Of a DNA stretch of 53,404 nucleotides, positions 36,101 to 43,435 are shown in pieces. A program made the translations under genes and the position numbers. Position 1 is the first letter of the stretch. Each line of letters starts with the position of its first letter. Source of the DNA: Bacteroidales bacterium (GTDB taxonomy: Bacteria > Bacteroidota > Bacteroidia > Bacteroidales > WCHB1-69). The stretch spans positions 1-53,404 of the forward strand of contig JAFXTS010000002.1 in NCBI GenBank assembly GCA_017535665.1, in the 5' to 3' direction. Below the pieces are notes generated by a model. The model saw only the letters and a program-made list of their open reading frames with translations. It had not been told where the DNA came from and did no database searches.

Positions 36101-39100
36101 TATTCAAATTTGAGGGTGTGCTCACCCGCTTCAATCGGCCATGAGGAGAAGACCCAGCTACCGTTGCCAGAACGTTGCTCCATCTGAACTCCGTCCAAAT
36201 AGAAACGGAAGAAGTCATAATTGCTTTCGGAAGATACTTTGCTGTAGTAACTCACCTCGCCAGCCATCGGTGCGTTGATGGTGAGTTCGAGTTGTGAGTT
36301 GCTGCTGTTCACATGGTAGTTGCCGGAACGGGCGCAGTAGGTGCCAGCGTAGGCGCCGGTGTTCACGACCGTCCACGGATATTGGCCTTCGGAAACCCAG
36401 TCAAACTGACTCATGTCGCCGCTCTCCCAAGTCTCGGTGGCGGTCACTTCGCCCACCACGAGCCAGATGGTATCTACTCTCGTCAGGGCGGCGTTGGAGG
36501 TGCTGTAGATGTGGTGGAAGAAGGGTACCAGCGTGCCATTCGGAACGTTGTCGCCAATGTTGATGGTGAAGGTGGAGGTGCACTGCGCGTTGGCATTGAT
36601 GGTGCCAATGTTGAGTGCGCCGTTGGTGATGGAGGTCTGCGTATAATAGGTGGAAAGTTCTGAAACCACATTCTGTGCCGTGGCATGGCCCACATTTTCG
36701 TCCACGATGGTGAGGGTGACGGTCTCACCGGGGTTGATGATGTCGTCGTTGTTGCCTCCCACAATAGCGTGGCTGTCGCTTACGTAAGCCAATAAGGCAT
36801 CCACCAACTCCAGATTGAAGGTGTAGGTGGTGGTTTCAGCTGTGCCTTGGCTCAAATAGCTGACAGTGAAGTTGATGGGAGCGATGTCGCCGTCGCTGAT
36901 GGCATTGCTTACGTTGAGGGCGAAAGAGGCTGTCAAGGTGCGCTCATCGCCGCTATTCACGGTACCAACCGTCTCAGTGGCATCCGTCAGCGTGATCTGG
37001 TTGGAGGTGGTGGTAGCGTTGATGACCGTGTTGGTGGCCGGATCGGGGAAACGGTTCTCGATGGTGACATCCAGCGTGAGGTGGGCGTTGGCCACAGCTT
37101 CTGCATTGTTGGTGACCGTCACATCGGTGATGCTGACGCGGGCACCTTCGCCGGCGATGACATTGAGGGTGGTGAAGGTGGTCTTGTAGTTCTGTGCGGA
37201 AGCGGCCAGCTCATAGGTCTCACCAGCGTTGAGTGCCGGGAAGGTGAGCGTGCAGTTGCCGTTGGCATCCGTCAGCACAGCCGTGATCAGGTCGAGGTTG
37301 TGGGTCAGTGCCACGTAGCTGTAGGGTGCGCCAGTGGAGACTGCGATGGTGGTGGTGCCGTCAACCACCTCGATGGTGTTGGCAACAGGAGCCACATTGT
37401 CCACGCGGATGGTCATGTCGGACGGCTGGCCGAGCCACGGCATGACGGACGGGTCGCCCATCAGCTCGTAAATCTCCCAGTAGTATTTTACGTAGGTGTC
37501 GTTAGCACCATATTTGGACTGAACCGCCATATTGCCGGCATAATTGATAGAACCTTGTGTTACATTCCAGTTGCTGAAGGCTTCGCCGTGGGTGTGACAC
37601 ATCTTGTCGTATGCACCGAGGTTGTTGGCATCGTAGGTGGTCAGGTTGCAGTTGGTGCAACTGGTGCTCAAGTTACCGCTGCGAACACCTACAGCCCAAT
37701 AGTAGTCGTGGTCCCAATAGGTGTAGTCGGTACCACCGATGTAGCCCACAGCACCTTTGTTGGTGGCGCGCATGATGGCTTCACCGAAGCATTCGCTTTC
37801 CTCGAACTTGTTCGACTGACAGCAGTTGCCTACCATGAAGCCGTACTTACCAGTGTTGGTCAATGCTGAGATGTTATTGGTCTGGAAGGCGGGGTCGGCC
37901 CAGCCGGCGGAGCTGCAGTGTGCAGAATAGTTGGCATATCCTGTGCCGTTTGACAGTTTGGTGCGAATGGTGGTGGCATCGCTGCTGGCGTGCGGGTTGT
38001 AGTAGGAGTCGGTGGTGGTGAAGAAGGTGGCGGAGTAGTTGTCCTCGAAATAGTGCATGGCGGGGTTGGCGTGGCTGTAACCAAAGTCGCCGCTGCTTCC
38101 GCCGTCGTTGCCAGCCACTAATACGCAGCGGTCAAGGTACGATAGGTCGCTGCCCATGGTGAGCTGCTCGTATTTCAAGGTTTTGTCAATCTGCGGGGTG
38201 AGTTGTGCCACAGTCTGTGCGGAGAAACGTCCCCAGTAGCAGTCGGGCACATTGTCGTTGCCCACCTGCGTGAAATAGTACAGGTCGGAAATATGGCTGT
38301 TCATGCTCTGTCCGCTGTAGGTCGGAATCTGTGCTTGGTCGCCCACCAACAACACGTAGGTCGGTGCAGGGTTGGTGGCGGTGGCATTGTTGAATTGGTT
38401 GGCGATGTAACTGTTGATAGCGGTCGTTGTAGTACCGATGGTGCCGGTGTAAGCGACCTCCACGAGGAAACCCTTGCGGCGTTTCCACTCAGCGAAAGCG
38501 TCTAATTGCCCGTTGAACAGGTCGTTGGCAATGATGAGCATCTTGACGGGACGGGTGGAGAGAGCATCGCGGATCTGTGCACTCTCGATGGTGTTGATGA
38601 GCTGTGCGGGACGACCAAACTCTGCGCTACCATATTTAAGTTTCAGCTCGCGGGTGGCGGCCATATTCACATCGTCGTAGGTCACGTTGATGGTGATGTC
38701 ATCGTAAATCGTCACCTCTTTCGTGACGGGGTTCACCTGCACAGGGCAGATGCGGATGTCGGCCATGCAGACATCACGGGCAATGCCAGCCTTGCTGATG
38801 GTGGCCAGCGGAAGAGCATAGTTGGCATCGCGGCTGTAGGTGGTTGCATCCTTTTGGAACACCTTGTTGCCCATGTACGACTTGTGGTACAGGGGTTGTG
38901 TCGGGTAAAAATCGTGGGTGATGCCCAGCTCGTCTGCTGTCAGCGTCCGGACACTCCCTGCCGTGGCAGTCACGTGAACGTCACCGCACACTGGAATTTC
39001 GATAGTTTTCAGAATCATGGGCAATTCAGGCTGCCCTACATTGTCAACCAACTGGCTGCACCCCTCCAACTGGAGACGGGTGAACACACCGGCTTCGGTC

Positions 39101-39243
39101 TGGATCTCGCTGATTTGGAGGTCGCTGACCGTTACGGTAAAGTTGATACCATTGTCGGTGCTGCTGGTGATGCGGTGCTGCTGCGCCTGTAGGGTGAACA
39201 GCCCGATCATGAACAATGCAATTAAAAGGACGATTTTTTTCAT
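33154..39243 (-). CDS. Gingipain-like C25 cysteine protease with repeat modules and T9SS sorting domain
   Basis: This 2029-residue secreted protein has a signal peptide (1-20), a gingipain-type propeptide (about 22-225) and a C25 catalytic domain (about 230-620). In the catalytic domain, H442 in YANYSAHCSSAGW and C474 in MVGNCCQSNKF are the likely catalytic pair. The rest holds Ig-like strands, six CARDB/APHP-type modules each marked by a GN(G/N/S)D..(I/L/V)(N/D)P.E(T/S) motif, and two adhesin/MAM-like modules (WESGDMSQFDW..., WETGDFTQFEW...). The last 70 residues (VYPNPTTGLTHV...VYDVYGRMI...DGMYFLRIF...KIVKR) form a type A T9SS sorting domain. Surface display and peptide breakdown are inferred. 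Confidence 0.9.
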   Translation of the reverse strand: MKKIVLLIALFMIGLFTLQAQQHRITSSTDNGINFTVTVSDLQISEIQTEAGVFTRLQLEGCSQLVDNVGQPELPMILKTIEIPVCGDVHVTATAGSVRTLTADELGITHDFYPTQPLYHKSYMGNKVFQKDATTYSRDANYALPLATISKAGIARDVCMADIRICPVQVNPVTKEVTIYDDITINVTYDDVNMAATRELKLKYGSAEFGRPAQLINTIESAQIRDALSTRPVKMLIIANDLFNGQLDAFAEWKRRKGFLVEVAYTGTIGTTTTAINSYIANQFNNATATNPAPTYVLLVGDQAQIPTYSGQSMNSHISDLYYFTQVGNDNVPDCYWGRFSAQTVAQLTPQIDKTLKYEQLTMGSDLSYLDRCVLVAGNDGGSSGDFGYSHANPAMHYFEDNYSATFFTTTDSYYNPHASSDATTIRTKLSNGTGYANYSAHCSSAGWADPAFQTNNISALTNTGKYGFMVGNCCQSNKFEESECFGEAIMRATNKGAVGYIGGTDYTYWDHDYYWAVGVRSGNLSTSCTNCNLTTYDANNLGAYDKMCHTHGEAFSNWNVTQGSINYAGNMAVQSKYGANDTYVKYYWEIYELMGDPSVMPWLGQPSDMTIRVDNVAPVANTIEVVDGTTTIAVSTGAPYSYVALTHNLDLITAVLTDANGNCTLTFPALNAGETYELAASAQNYKTTFTTLNVIAGEGARVSITDVTVTNNAEAVANAHLTLDVTIENRFPDPATNTVINATTTSNQITLTDATETVGTVNSGDERTLTASFALNVSNAISDGDIAPINFTVSYLSQGTAETTTYTFNLELVDALLAYVSDSHAIVGGNNDDIINPGETVTLTIVDENVGHATAQNVVSELSTYYTQTSITNGALNIGTINANAQCTSTFTINIGDNVPNGTLVPFFHHIYSTSNAALTRVDTIWLVVGEVTATETWESGDMSQFDWVSEGQYPWTVVNTGAYAGTYCARSGNYHVNSSNSQLELTINAPMAGEVSYYSKVSSESNYDFFRFYLDGVQMEQRSGNGSWVFSSWPIEAGEHTLKFEYEKDYSQNSNSDYAWVDNITFPMGGEIAPEPEDLNDISHNVIITSGNGDADLNPGESIDLTITTDNLSANPFINLTSVLTTSSPYATITNANETISYIGPNSTATTTYHINIDANTPDSTLITFNHTVSDGTVTSPVYLVSVMAVEVPIATLEKISDSYIISVGNSDNTIDPGETVVLTIVDANTGRADATNVISQLSTYYTPAAVVNGTINVGTIQASDQYASDFTINIGANVPVGTIIPYVHHIFSTTDPNADRTDTIYLTVGSTEAMEDWETGDFTQFEWTNNSQYPWTIVNDPDEAIGGSYYAKSGNAGRNNSQSDLELNINSTDGEISFFAKVASEADYDFFKFYIDGSEMLSYSGGTVQTGGSNYNPTYSDTCTWQRYAYPITAGNHTIKFSFIKDAYVGAGSDCAKLDNIIWPTNDGGGIAPMPEGILITAAGLNANSTGNELETANFDVTIENNSTEAINDVTLTLTTISDALTLTDATETVASIAGGQVLDLTSIFAGQIGEVADGTLINCTVTADYLNNEVPEQQTYTFSFIAHAGWVDDLSHSVAITVGNGDTEINPTETIEVTITTENPGMVDIANIASTLTSNSPYVTITNADQTITTIAANGTATTVFTIDIAANTPDNTTISFLHTADAGVHGSDSYSFTITVLEAAVVNLNDVNHNYTIVTGNGDADVNPDETIQISIYTRNDGRADAHNAVSTLTCDSQYASIANGTQNIGTIAGYAVANTQFSVLIDADTPDETVLTFTHTMTSDEDTCSVEFTVTVVEFDGFITFVETSHTVSIISGNGDNDINPGETIKVTVYSRNDGNMAAQNVASTLMSTSGYASIESPVVNFQAAVPGATLTSQYDVVIDAQTPNQTVIPFTHLITDGDNTASYEFEITVITGVGINENGSVNLMTVYPNPTTGLTHVQCENPDAQELRVYDVYGRMIQSQTINTELTDIDLSNCADGMYFLRIFNGEQLLGTVKIVKR
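33687..36755 (-). repeat. Six in-gene copies of the NGD-NPGET module
   Basis: Within the C25 protease gene a motif of the form GNGDxxINPGETI recurs at about 36721-36755, 35936-35970, 35580-35612, 34397-34425, 34043-34073 and 33687-33720. The last three are spaced about 355 bp apart, one about 118-residue Ig-like module each. The two adhesin-like segments (around 36050-36450 and 34860-35290) interrupt the series. Confidence 0.8.
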
Positions 39244-39269
39244 AGGGAAATTTTTTATGAATAATAATT

Positions 39270-40679
39270 TTATTGCAAAGGTTTATAATTTTCAATCAAA
39301 TTGTGGAACATCGGGTCTTCGGCGAGAGCGGGCGAAAGGCTGAGAAACATCTCGTGCCCCGGATAGTTGATGATGAGGGCAGTCTTGAAGTACTGGTCGG
39401 CCTCTGTGAACTGTCCATTGAGAAAGTGCAGGGCGGCCAGAAAATAGGGGAGTGTCATAGCAACCTCTTCATTGTCAAGCAGGTCTTCCATGAGTTCTAT
39501 GCCCATCTCGCGCAGGTCTCTGTTGGCGGTGCAGTAGATGGTGAAGAATTTGAGGAACTCCTCTTTCTCCTGCGCTTGGCTGAGGGTGTATTGGAAAAGC
39601 TCCTTCAATTTTTTGATCTGGTCTTCGCCTTCGTAAAGGGGAAGCAGGTTGAAAAGCAGTTCAAAACTTTGTGGGTTGAGGGAGAATGATTTGCGGATGA
39701 AATGCTCCGCTTCTTCCTCGCGGCCGGTCTCTTTCAGGATGGTAATGATGCCCATGATGGCATCGAGTGTGTTGGGCTCGATGAGCAAAGCTTCGTGGTA
39801 CTTCTCCAAGGCCTCATCCATTCTTCCCATCTCCAGCAGCGCGTCGCCGATGCCGGAAACAGCATGGAAGTCGTGGTCATCCAGCCGGTAGGCCTCCTCG
39901 TAATAGTGGATGGCTTCCTCGTACTGTTTCTTCTCGAAATAGACATTGCCGATGTTGAAATAGGCGGTGGAAGCCTCCTCATCGAGACTGATGACATTCT
40001 GGTAGGCATCGATGGCACCTTCGTACTCTTTAGCCCAGCAACAGGCCAATCCCAATCCGAACCACGCGCACTTGCTCAACGGGTATCTTTCTGTCAGCCA
40101 GGTGAAAAAGAGGATGGCATCGTTGTATTTTTTATCTTCTTCAAAGAAAAATGAGAGGGTTCCTAACTGTTCTTCAAAGGTCTCATCTTCATCCAAAGCG
40201 AAGCAGATATGGTCGAAAGCGCGCTGATACTCACCGCGTTGCAGGTACTCCTCGCCAAGCATGTAGTTGACTTCCGGATGGTCGGGGTCGAGTTTGTAGG
40301 CTTTCTTGAGCAGCGGCAATGCGTCGTTGTCGTGCCCTGAAATCTTGGCGAAGAAGGCTTTCTCCACATACAGCTCCGCTTCCGGCGGGAAATCCATCTC
40401 GATGCGGTCTAACTCTTTTCCCGCCGTCTCGATCTCGAACTCCATGAGTAACTTCTTCACTTTCAGTATTCTGAAGGCAAAAGTGCGCGGGTACAGACGA
40501 ATTCCTAACTCCAACGCCTCGGTAGCATACGCGAGGTCGCAGTTGTAGATGAGTTCCTCTGCAATCACTTCAAGGTCATCTGAGTCGTAATATCCCACCT
40601 CGCCGGCATCTGCCTGCGACTTGAAATTCGTCACTAACTCATTGATTTCCTCTTCGTTATAGTCTAAATCTTCGTCCAT
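39270..40679 (-). CDS. Tetratricopeptide-repeat protein
   Basis: The 469-residue, strongly acidic protein has no signal peptide. It is built of TPR units from about residue 90 to 330, for example STAYFNIGNVYFEKKQYEEA and HAVSGIGDALLEMGRMDEAL, with helical repeats before and after. TPR arrays mediate protein contacts; the partner is unknown. I start it at the ATG at 40679 because the promoter element at 40702-40709 leaves no room for the ATG 18 bases upstream. It precedes the C25 protease by 26 bp. Confidence 0.88.
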   Translation of the reverse strand: MDEDLDYNEEEINELVTNFKSQADAGEVGYYDSDDLEVIAEELIYNCDLAYATEALELGIRLYPRTFAFRILKVKKLLMEFEIETAGKELDRIEMDFPPEAELYVEKAFFAKISGHDNDALPLLKKAYKLDPDHPEVNYMLGEEYLQRGEYQRAFDHICFALDEDETFEEQLGTLSFFFEEDKKYNDAILFFTWLTERYPLSKCAWFGLGLACCWAKEYEGAIDAYQNVISLDEEASTAYFNIGNVYFEKKQYEEAIHYYEEAYRLDDHDFHAVSGIGDALLEMGRMDEALEKYHEALLIEPNTLDAIMGIITILKETGREEEAEHFIRKSFSLNPQSFELLFNLLPLYEGEDQIKKLKELFQYTLSQAQEKEEFLKFFTIYCTANRDLREMGIELMEDLLDNEEVAMTLPYFLAALHFLNGQFTEADQYFKTALIINYPGHEMFLSLSPALAEDPMFHNLIENYKPLQ

Positions 40680-40701
40680 TTCGCACTTTAAAATCAATCT
40701 G

Positions 40702-40709
40702 CAAATGTA
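40702..40709 (-). promoter_or_regulatory. -7 promoter element TACATTTG for the TPR gene
   Basis: TACATTTG on the minus strand fits TAnnTTTG exactly and would start transcription near 40696, between the two candidate ATGs. It could serve the whole TPR-protease-tolC-thioredoxin-ispG run. No standard -33 TTTG was found in the AT-rich DNA upstream. Confidence 0.55.
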
Positions 40710-40744
40710 TGAAAAAAAATGACAAAAAATGATAAAAAATTATA

Positions 40745-40774
40745 ATAAAAAATCCCGACCTGATTGGTCGGGAT
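40745..40774 (-). terminator. Terminator after RNase Y
   Basis: On the minus strand ATCCCGACC, a 5-nt loop and GGTCGGGAT form a perfect 9-bp stem followed by a run of T. It lies 28 bp beyond the rny stop codon and separates it from the TPR gene. Confidence 0.9.
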
Positions 40775-40802
40775 TGGGAGTATGAAAATATTTGATTTTC
40801 GC

Positions 40803-42380
40803 TTATCTTGCGTAGTTCACCGAACGCGTTTCGCGGATCACCGTGATCTTGATCTGACCCGGGTAGGTCATCTCGTTCTGGATCTTCTTGGAGAGGTCGA
40901 ATGAGATCTGGTCGGCCTGTTCGTCGGTCACCTTTTCGGCTCCCACGATGACGCGCAGCTCGCGGCCCGCCTGGATGGCGAAGGTTTTCACTACACCGGG
41001 GTAGGTGAGGGCGAGGTTTTCGAGGTCGTTCAGACGTTTCATGTAGGCTTCCACCACCTCGCGGCGTGCGCCGGGACGTGCGCCGGAAATGGCGTCGCAA
41101 ACCTGTACCAGCGGCGAAATCAGGTTGTTCATCTCCATCTCGTCGTGGTGAGCTCCGATGGCGTTCACAATCTCAGGTTTCTCTTTGTACTGTTCGGCCA
41201 GCTGGGCGCCAAAGAGGGCGTGCGGCATCTCAGGCTCGGTGTCGGGCACTTTGCCAATGTCGTGCAACAAGCCAGCGCGTTTGGCCAGTTTCGGGTTCAG
41301 ACCCAGTTCGGCAGCCATGATGGCACAGAGGTTGGCCACCTCCTTCGAGTGCTGCAGCAGGTTCTGTCCGTATGAGGAACGGTAGCGCATCTTACCTACC
41401 ATACGCATGAGTTCGTGGCTCATGTTGTGGATGCCGAGGTCGATGCAGGTGCGCTTGCCTATCTCGTTGATTTCCTGTTCAATCTGTTTCTTGGTCTTGG
41501 CGACAATCTCTTCGATACGGGCGGGATGGATACGGCCGTCGGTCACCAGTTTGTGCAGCGAGAGACGGGCGATTTCGCGGCGTACGGGGTCGAAGCTGGA
41601 GAGCAGGATGGTGTCGGGGGAGTCGTCGATGATGACATCCACGCCGGTGAGGTTCTCCAAGGTGCGGATGTTTCGTCCTTCGCGACCGATGATGCGTCCC
41701 TTGATTTCATCGTTCTCGATGTTGAACACCGACACGGCATTTTCGAGGGCAGTCTCTACGCCAGTACGCTGTATCGACTTGATGACCAGCTTCTTGGCTT
41801 CCATGTTAGCGGTATTCTGCGCTTCATCTACAATCTCCTTGATGGTGACGAGGGCTTCAGCGCGAGCTTCGTCTTCCATCAGCTGGATGAGCTGCTCTTT
41901 GGCCTGCTGGGCGGTGAGTTCGGCGATAGATTCGAGTTTGGCCTTCTGTACGGAGGTCTGCTTGTCGAGTTCGGCCTGTTTTTGTTCCGTGATCTCAAGT
42001 TGTCGGTTGAGTTTCTCTTTCAGCGTGTTGTTCTCGTTGATTTTGCGGTTGGCATCTTCCAACTTCTGGTTGAGCGTGTTCTCTTTCTGTTTGAGGCGGT
42101 TCTCGGCGTTGGAGAGCTCTTGGTTGCGGGCGTTGACGGTCTTTTCGTGTTCGGCCTTCAGTTGGAGGAATTTCTCCTTGGCCTGGAGCATTTTCTCTTT
42201 TTTGAGCAGTTCGGCGTCTTCTTCCGATTTCTTTTTGAGTGCTTTAGCGTCGCTCTCAGCCTTTTTCAGGATGTCTTGGCTGCGGTTGGTGATGGCCTTT
42301 TTGAGAAGGGTATATGATAAGGCGACACCCACACCACAACCGGCGACGGCACCGATGATAATTCCTATTGTAGTTGTCAT
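40803..42380 (-). CDS. rny: Ribonuclease Y
   Basis: RNase Y is a membrane-anchored endoribonuclease that starts mRNA decay. The 525-residue protein has an N-terminal membrane helix (about 5-25), a long Glu/Lys-rich coiled coil (about 30-190), a KH RNA-binding domain with [12 protein letters not shown] (about 226-237), and an HD domain with HSKEVA and GLLHDIGK (about 368-375). The C-terminal region ends [16 protein letters not shown]. Length and order are canonical. The 6S-like RNA gene lies just upstream, with no T-run stop between except the end of the RNA itself. Confidence 0.96.
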   Translation of the reverse strand: MTTTIGIIIGAVAGCGVGVALSYTLLKKAITNRSQDILKKAESDAKALKKKSEEDAELLKKEKMLQAKEKFLQLKAEHEKTVNARNQELSNAENRLKQKENTLNQKLEDANRKINENNTLKEKLNRQLEITEQKQAELDKQTSVQKAKLESIAELTAQQAKEQLIQLMEDEARAEALVTIKEIVDEAQNTANMEAKKLVIKSIQRTGVETALENAVSVFNIENDEIKGRIIGREGRNIRTLENLTGVDVIIDDSPDTILLSSFDPVRREIARLSLHKLVTDGRIHPARIEEIVAKTKKQIEQEINEIGKRTCIDLGIHNMSHELMRMVGKMRYRSSYGQNLLQHSKEVANLCAIMAAELGLNPKLAKRAGLLHDIGKVPDTEPEMPHALFGAQLAEQYKEKPEIVNAIGAHHDEMEMNNLISPLVQVCDAISGARPGARREVVEAYMKRLNDLENLALTYPGVVKTFAIQAGRELRVIVGAEKVTDEQADQISFDLSKKIQNEMTYPGQIKITVIRETRSVNYAR

Positions 42381-42424
42381 AATTTTAATTTGGTTAATAT
42401 ATTGTGGTTAAGTGTTTTAAAATA

Positions 42425-42592
42425 AAAAAGCCCGCATCGTCCCATAGGGTTATTACAAACTCCTATAATTTACGTTGAGGGAGCCTTGGCATCGCAATAG
42501 TCCCACGGGTGCGAGCACCTTGCCTTGCGACAATTAGGGCCGGATTTTGACACCAAAAGAGCCTATCCCTCTATTTTATTCTGTTGAGTTTG
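42425..42592 (-). ncRNA. ssrS: 6S-like RNA (SsrS)
   Basis: The 278-bp zapA-rny gap holds no gene but folds like 6S RNA, which mimics an open promoter and binds RNA polymerase. On the minus strand CAAACTC (42592-42586) pairs with GAGTTTG (42462-42456). A symmetric AT-rich bubble of about 14 nt per side follows, then GAGGG with CCCTC, and farther in TCGCAA with TTGCGA and the GGTGC-TC-GCACC tip. The 3' flank ends GCGGGC plus a T-run at 42429-42424. A TAnnTTTG element sits at the 5' end. Location beside zapA also fits. The exact 3' end is uncertain. Confidence 0.72.
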
Positions 42593-42593
42593 C

Positions 42594-42601
42594 CAAACGT
42601 A
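42594..42601 (-). promoter_or_regulatory. -7 promoter element TACGTTTG of the 6S-like RNA
   Basis: TACGTTTG on the minus strand matches TAnnTTTG and abuts the predicted 5' stem of the RNA. A TTTG lies at 42631-42628 with a 26-nt spacer, longer than the usual 19-21, so the -33 part is unsure. Confidence 0.55.
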
Positions 42602-42658
42602 TCTGGACGTGCGGGTGTATTTGTATTCAAAGAACCTGTTAATCAACGTCTTCAATGA

Positions 42659-43024
42659 CTATTGGGCGATATTTGGGACTTCGTTGGAGGCATTAGGTAA
42701 TGTTTTGGTATCCTCCTGAAGGGCATCCAACGCTTCGCTCATCATGTCGGCCAAAGTATTCAGCTTTTCCAATCTGGGCAGAAGGTCGTCTTCGTAGCCA
42801 TTGAGTTTTTCTTCTTTCGCTATATAATTGACTGTCACTTCGATGAGTAATTTTGAGAGTAGGTCTTGCTGGTCAGTGAAGTTCCATTTTTTAGCAAAGT
42901 CAGCGGCTTTTTCGTTGATTCGCTTTTCAGCTTCGCGATAGTAAACCTCGTGCTCTTTCTTGATCCACAAGTCAATACATCTTTGTAGTACTGCTATTTG
43001 AATGTGGGTGGGTTCGTTTTCCAT
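42659..43024 (-). CDS. zapA: Cell division protein ZapA
   Basis: ZapA bundles FtsZ filaments at mid-cell. The 121-residue protein has a ZapA-type N-terminal globular part (about 5-50, IQIAVLQRCIDLWIKKEHEVYYREAEKRINE compressed across that span) and a C-terminal coiled coil (about 60-105). Its position next to 6S RNA and rny is characteristic. Its ATG overlaps the stop codon of the upstream coiled-coil gene by one base (TAATG), indicating translational coupling. Confidence 0.8.
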   Translation of the reverse strand: MENEPTHIQIAVLQRCIDLWIKKEHEVYYREAEKRINEKAADFAKKWNFTDQQDLLSKLLIEVTVNYIAKEEKLNGYEDDLLPRLEKLNTLADMMSEALDALQEDTKTLPNASNEVPNIAQ

Positions 43025-43314
43025 TATTTACTATTTATGAAGCTGATGCAATAATCTATTTCCCGCACTAATCTATTGATTTCTTTTTTTATTTCTGTTG
43101 TATCTTCTTTTTTGAGTAAGTTTTGTGTGATGCTGAGCATCTGTTGTTGTTTTTTTTCAGTTTGCTGCTCTTTCCCCATCGCCTCTATCCTGCAGAACAG
43201 TTCTTGGTTCCTCTTTTGTAATCCGTCAACAATTTGCTGATAGTCACGCAGCCGGATGATGATTCCAGCCATCTTATTTTCTAATTCCTCAAATTGTTGC
43301 GTCAGATTCGCCAT
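43024..43314 (-). CDS. Small coiled-coil protein upstream of ZapA
   Basis: The 96-residue protein is almost wholly predicted coiled coil (QFEELENKMAGIIIRLRDYQ, then KRNQELFCRIEAMGKEQQ) with no membrane segment. Size, helicity and overlap with zapA suggest a ZapB-like division partner, but this is inference from context. No sequence motif proves it. An exact -7 element lies 18-25 bp upstream. Confidence 0.75.
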   Translation of the reverse strand: MANLTQQFEELENKMAGIIIRLRDYQQIVDGLQKRNQELFCRIEAMGKEQQTEKKQQQMLSITQNLLKKEDTTEIKKEINRLVREIDYCISFINSK

Positions 43315-43331
43315 GCTCTAAATTGAACGTG

Positions 43332-43339
43332 CAAATATA
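43332..43339 (-). promoter_or_regulatory. -7 promoter element TATATTTG for the coiled-coil/zapA pair
   Basis: TATATTTG on the minus strand fits TAnnTTTG and would give a very short leader to the ATG at 43314. No clear TTTG is seen at -33. Confidence 0.5.
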
Positions 43340-43435
43340 CGCATTATTTTCCGCATTCTTGCACTGCTCCGATTATTTTTTCATTATTTCGATGTTGATT
43401 TCTCTTAGTGTCCTCTATTGTTGGAGGTTAGACGG

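Noticed and set aside
33687..36755. CRISPR or satellite array inside the large minus-strand gene
   Set aside because: The repeats keep the reading frame and diverge at codon level, so they are protein modules of the C25 protease.
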